Positions 60,319-64,000 of a stretch of 64,000 bases of DNA are shown in pieces (position 1 is the first letter of the stretch; each line of letters begins with the position of its first letter). The translations under genes were made by a program, and so were the position numbers. The notes under the pieces are model-generated. The model made no database searches and was not told the DNA's origin. It was given only the letters and a program-made list of their open reading frames with translations. This DNA comes from Pseudomonas sp. TH31 (GTDB lineage: Bacteria > Pseudomonadota > Gammaproteobacteria > Pseudomonadales > Pseudomonadaceae), in contig NZ_JAEKEZ010000029.1 of assembly GCF_016650815.1 (NCBI RefSeq), positions 682,001-746,000 on the forward strand. The letters run 5' to 3'.

Positions 60319-61071
60319 TTAACTATCGTCCCGCTCGCGGATGTATTCCTCGAGCAGCTTCTTCTCTTCTCCAGAAAGCGAGCGGCTTTCCAGAAGATCG
60401 GCGCGTCGTTCAAAGGTCCTACCAAGGGACTGCTGTAAACGCCAACGCCGGATATGCGCGTGATTGCCACTTAGCAACACGTCGGGAACACGCTGATCCG
60501 CATACACCTCCGGTCGGGTGTAGTGCGGGCAATCCAGCAGACCGTCCGTAAAGGAATCTTCCTCAGCGGAGTCCGCATGCCCTAAAGCTCCAGGCAGCAG
60601 CCGTGTAACCGCATCGATCAGGACCATCGCCGGCAGCTCGCCGCCAGACAGTACATAGTCGCCAATCGACCACTCTTCATCGACATGTGCGTCTATAAAA
60701 CGCTCGTCAATGCCTTCATAGCGGCCGGCAATCAGGATCAATGCATCCAGATTCGCCAACTCGCGTACCGCCGACTGAGTCAGTTGACGGCCTTGGGGGG
60801 ACAGGTAAATAACCTTCGCCGCCTCCCCGGCTGCTGCCTTGGCCTGAACCAGAGCATCTTCCAGGGGCTTGATCTTCATCACCATGCCCGGGCCACCGCC
60901 AAATGGGCGATCGTCCACAGTGTGATGTCGATCCGTCGTGTAGTCTCGCGGATTCCAACAGGTGAGCTGCAACAGCCCCTGTTTCACCGCACGACTGGTG
61001 ATGCCGTACTCGCTGATGGCGCAGAACATCTCGGGAAACAAACTGATCACTTCTACGCGCAAATTAGCCAC
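60319..61071 (-). CDS. trmD: tRNA (guanine(37)-N1)-methyltransferase TrmD
   Basis: Methylates G37 to prevent frameshifts. The start is GTG at 61071 (2 bases after the rimM stop codon), giving 250 residues, MANLRVEVISLFPEMF. The SPOUT trefoil knot is visible in RPFGGGPGMVMK and WSIGDYVLSGGELPAMVLIDAV. An open extension to 61188 overlaps rimM and is unlikely to be used. Confidence 0.96.
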   Translation of the reverse strand: MANLRVEVISLFPEMFCAISEYGITSRAVKQGLLQLTCWNPRDYTTDRHHTVDDRPFGGGPGMVMKIKPLEDALVQAKAAAGEAAKVIYLSPQGRQLTQSAVRELANLDALILIAGRYEGIDERFIDAHVDEEWSIGDYVLSGGELPAMVLIDAVTRLLPGALGHADSAEEDSFTDGLLDCPHYTRPEVYADQRVPDVLLSGNHAHIRRWRLQQSLGRTFERRADLLESRSLSGEEKKLLEEYIRERDDS

Positions 61072-61073
61072 GC

Positions 61074-61610
61074 TTAGAAGTCCGCATCCCATTCCACCTT
61101 CATCTCGCCTGCGGCGAGGTCGACTACCAACACGCATTGCTCCGTATAGGGCAACAGGCGTTCGCGATCGTCCAGGCTGCCAGCGCAAGGCTTGACCACC
61201 ATTACATCATTGGCGCCGGTTTCCAGAAGATGATCGATTTTCCCGAGCAATTGCCCGAGTTGGTCAATAACCTTCAGACCTTCCAGCTGGTACCAGTAGT
61301 ACTCGCCGTCGGTCAATTCAGGGAACAGGTTGCGCGGCACGCAGATCTCATAACCGGCCAGAAGACGAGCTTCTTCACGGTCATCAAGATCTTTGAGCTT
61401 TGCGACCAGGAACTTGTCGTTCCCTCGTCCGCTGACCAGCTCAACCTGTTTAACGCTGCCTTCGCGCTTGAGCGTCCAGGTTTTGTATTGCAACAGGTTT
61501 TCAGTCGGATCAGTAAAGGAGTAAACCTTCACTTCGCCGCGAACGCCGTGAACAGAATAAATCTTGCCAATAACGATCAAATCATCAGCAATGGCAGGCG
61601 TCGCGTTCAT
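61074..61610 (-). CDS. rimM: 16S rRNA processing protein RimM
   Basis: This 178-residue maturation factor for the 30S head binds S19. It begins with the PRC-barrel-like RimM region (GKIYSVHGVRGEVKVYSFTDP) and ends with a second barrel (ITHLLETGANDVMVV-like IDHLLETGANDVMVVKP). It lies 5 bases after rpsP. Confidence 0.97.
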   Translation of the reverse strand: MNATPAIADDLIVIGKIYSVHGVRGEVKVYSFTDPTENLLQYKTWTLKREGSVKQVELVSGRGNDKFLVAKLKDLDDREEARLLAGYEICVPRNLFPELTDGEYYWYQLEGLKVIDQLGQLLGKIDHLLETGANDVMVVKPCAGSLDDRERLLPYTEQCVLVVDLAAGEMKVEWDADF

Positions 61611-61615
61611 ATTGC

Positions 61616-61867
61616 TCAGGCCGCAGCCTTAGATGCATCCTTCAACAACTGAGCAACACGCTCAGAAGGTTGTGCACCAACGCTCAGCCAGTAGGCCACG
61701 CGCTCTTGGTTCACGGACAGACGGATTTCCTGACCACGAGCAACAGGGTTGAAGAAACCAACCTGTTCCTTGTGCGAACCGTCGCGCGGGTTGCGGCTGT
61801 CGGTTACGGTCAAGTGGTAAAACGGGCGCTTTTTGGAGCCGCCAAGGGCAAGACGGATTGTTAGCAT
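61616..61867 (-). CDS. rpsP: 30S ribosomal protein S16
   Basis: This 83-residue protein begins MLTIRLALGGSKKRPFYHL and is complete. It is the first gene of the operon. The promoter must lie upstream in 61868-62116. Confidence 0.98.
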   Translation of the reverse strand: MLTIRLALGGSKKRPFYHLTVTDSRNPRDGSHKEQVGFFNPVARGQEIRLSVNQERVAYWLSVGAQPSERVAQLLKDASKAAA

Positions 61868-62087
61868 GTGAACATCGTTCCTGTAGTCGGTGCTGCAAAT
61901 CTAAAGGCACAGCGGGCATAGGTGCCCGAAAGGCCGCATATTCTAAGGAATATCCGGACTTTTGCAAATGTCTTTTTCCGACGGCCTTTCGGTCGTCATC
62001 CAGATTTGCTATAGAGCCGTCGTTGAAAACGGCCAGTCAGCTCCCGCCAAGTGCGGGTTTGCTGGAGTTCCCACATTGCTGTGGGCA

Positions 62088-62109
62088 GCGCAAGAGCAAG
62101 CCCTTGCGC
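62088..62109. terminator. Hairpin after ffh
   Basis: GCGCAAG/CTTGCGC with an 8-base loop, 7 bases after the ffh stop (minus strand). No clear T-run, so termination is uncertain. Confidence 0.4.
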
Positions 62110-62116
62110 AAATTCT

Positions 62117-63493
<1,377 letters not shown>

Positions 63494-63702
63494 GCGCGAT
63501 CCTTTCAGGCCCTATGTAGACCGAGGTAATGGCGGCCCAGACCGTGATAAACAAGTGCTCGGCGAGCCTGCGGCGTGGGCAGGTCGCGGATTATAGCGAA
63601 GACTGCGTCTCGCGGACACCTCGCTGTCAGGTTGTATGGTCTTTCGTGCAATGAGGGTTCTATGCCAAACTCAGCGCCTTTCGGGCTTGCCTAACAGGAT
63701 TT

Positions 63703-64000
63703 ATGCTCCCCTTGTCACCGAGTTTGCTTACCACCCTCGCCGCCGCCTGCTTATATGCCGCTGCGACCCTCTATCAGGGCACACGTCTGGCCACTGGCGC
63801 CAAGGCGAACAAGCGCCTGCTGGTCACGCTCGGCGTACTGGCCGTGCTGGCCCACAGCGCCAGCCTGTTCACGCATTTGTTGACGCCGATCGGCCTGGGC
63901 CTGGACTTCTTCAGCGCCGCCAGCCTGATTGCCGCTGCGGTCATCGCCCTGACCCTGCTGGCCTGCTCGCGAATCCCAGTCGAGAACCTGCTGGTATTGC
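63703..64000 (+). CDS. CcsA-like inner-membrane protein (YpjD family), 5' part only
   Basis: Truncated by the window edge. From ATG 63703 the frame MLPLSPSLLTTLAAACLYAAAT continues open for 99 codons to the end. Hydrophobic helices are at about residues 5-20, 35-52 and 64-82, and QGTRLATGAKANKRLL between the first two is typical of the family. It diverges from ffh, matching the P. aeruginosa order (a cytochrome c assembly-type protein beside ffh). It may be a haem-handling or general membrane protein. Confidence 0.78.
   Translation, partial: MLPLSPSLLTTLAAACLYAAATLYQGTRLATGAKANKRLLVTLGVLAVLAHSASLFTHLLTPIGLGLDFFSAASLIAAAVIALTLLACSRIPVENLLVL

Overview
This window reads as chromosome of a Pseudomonas of the fluorescens group. 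The evidence is gene content and order that match the P. aeruginosa PA3676-PA3747 neighbourhood as I remember it (mexK-mexJ-mexL, rsmJ, adk, ppc, lptF, lysS, prfB, the wsp operon, recJ, thrC-hom-dsbC-xerD, rplS-trmD-rimM-rpsP, ffh), high GC with GC-rich third codon positions (long antisense open frames lie over many real genes), and many inverted REP pairs of fluorescens type between genes. I found no rRNA, tRNA or CRISPR array.

Layout. 1-4.9 kb: a MexJK-like RND efflux pair with a divergent MexL-like TetR repressor and a palindromic operator between them. 5-14.4 kb: housekeeping and conserved genes (rsmJ, a repeat-containing unknown protein, an extensin-like protein, a PEP mutase/isocitrate lyase family enzyme, a DUF72 protein, tsaB, adk, ppc). 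14.6-16 kb: an envelope-stress type operon (DUF4398 lipoprotein and the OmpA-like LptF) behind a possible AlgU promoter. 16-20.3 kb: envelope and unknown proteins including a QEGLA/DUF1704 protein. 20.4-23.1 kb: lysS and prfB, the latter with the programmed +1 frameshift. 23.5-32 kb: the complete wspABCDEFR surface-sensing/c-di-GMP operon, in which wspC and wspD each carry an apparent one-base frameshift in a four-base homopolymer.

33-43.2 kb: a LysR regulator, two paralogous aminoaldehyde dehydrogenases on either side of a four-gene polyamine-type ABC transporter, and an APC permease. Together they look like a polyamine/aminoaldehyde uptake and oxidation locus. 43.3-46 kb: an AT-richer accessory patch. 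It holds a two-gene operon coding a ComF-like phosphoribosyltransferase and a SLOG-like Rossmann protein, a lone phage-type Bro-N antirepressor gene behind a strongly structured leader, and a 61-residue protein. This is the best candidate for an undescribed system. 46.3-54.5 kb: opgD, an old yellow enzyme, recJ, yaeQ, a CaiB-type CoA transferase, a periplasmic solute-binding-like protein and a DUF3509 protein. 54.8-64 kb: thrC, hom, dsbC, xerD, the rpsP-rimM-trmD-rplS operon, ffh and the start of a CcsA-like membrane protein.

All calls come from reading the sequence and from remembered family features. No database search was run.
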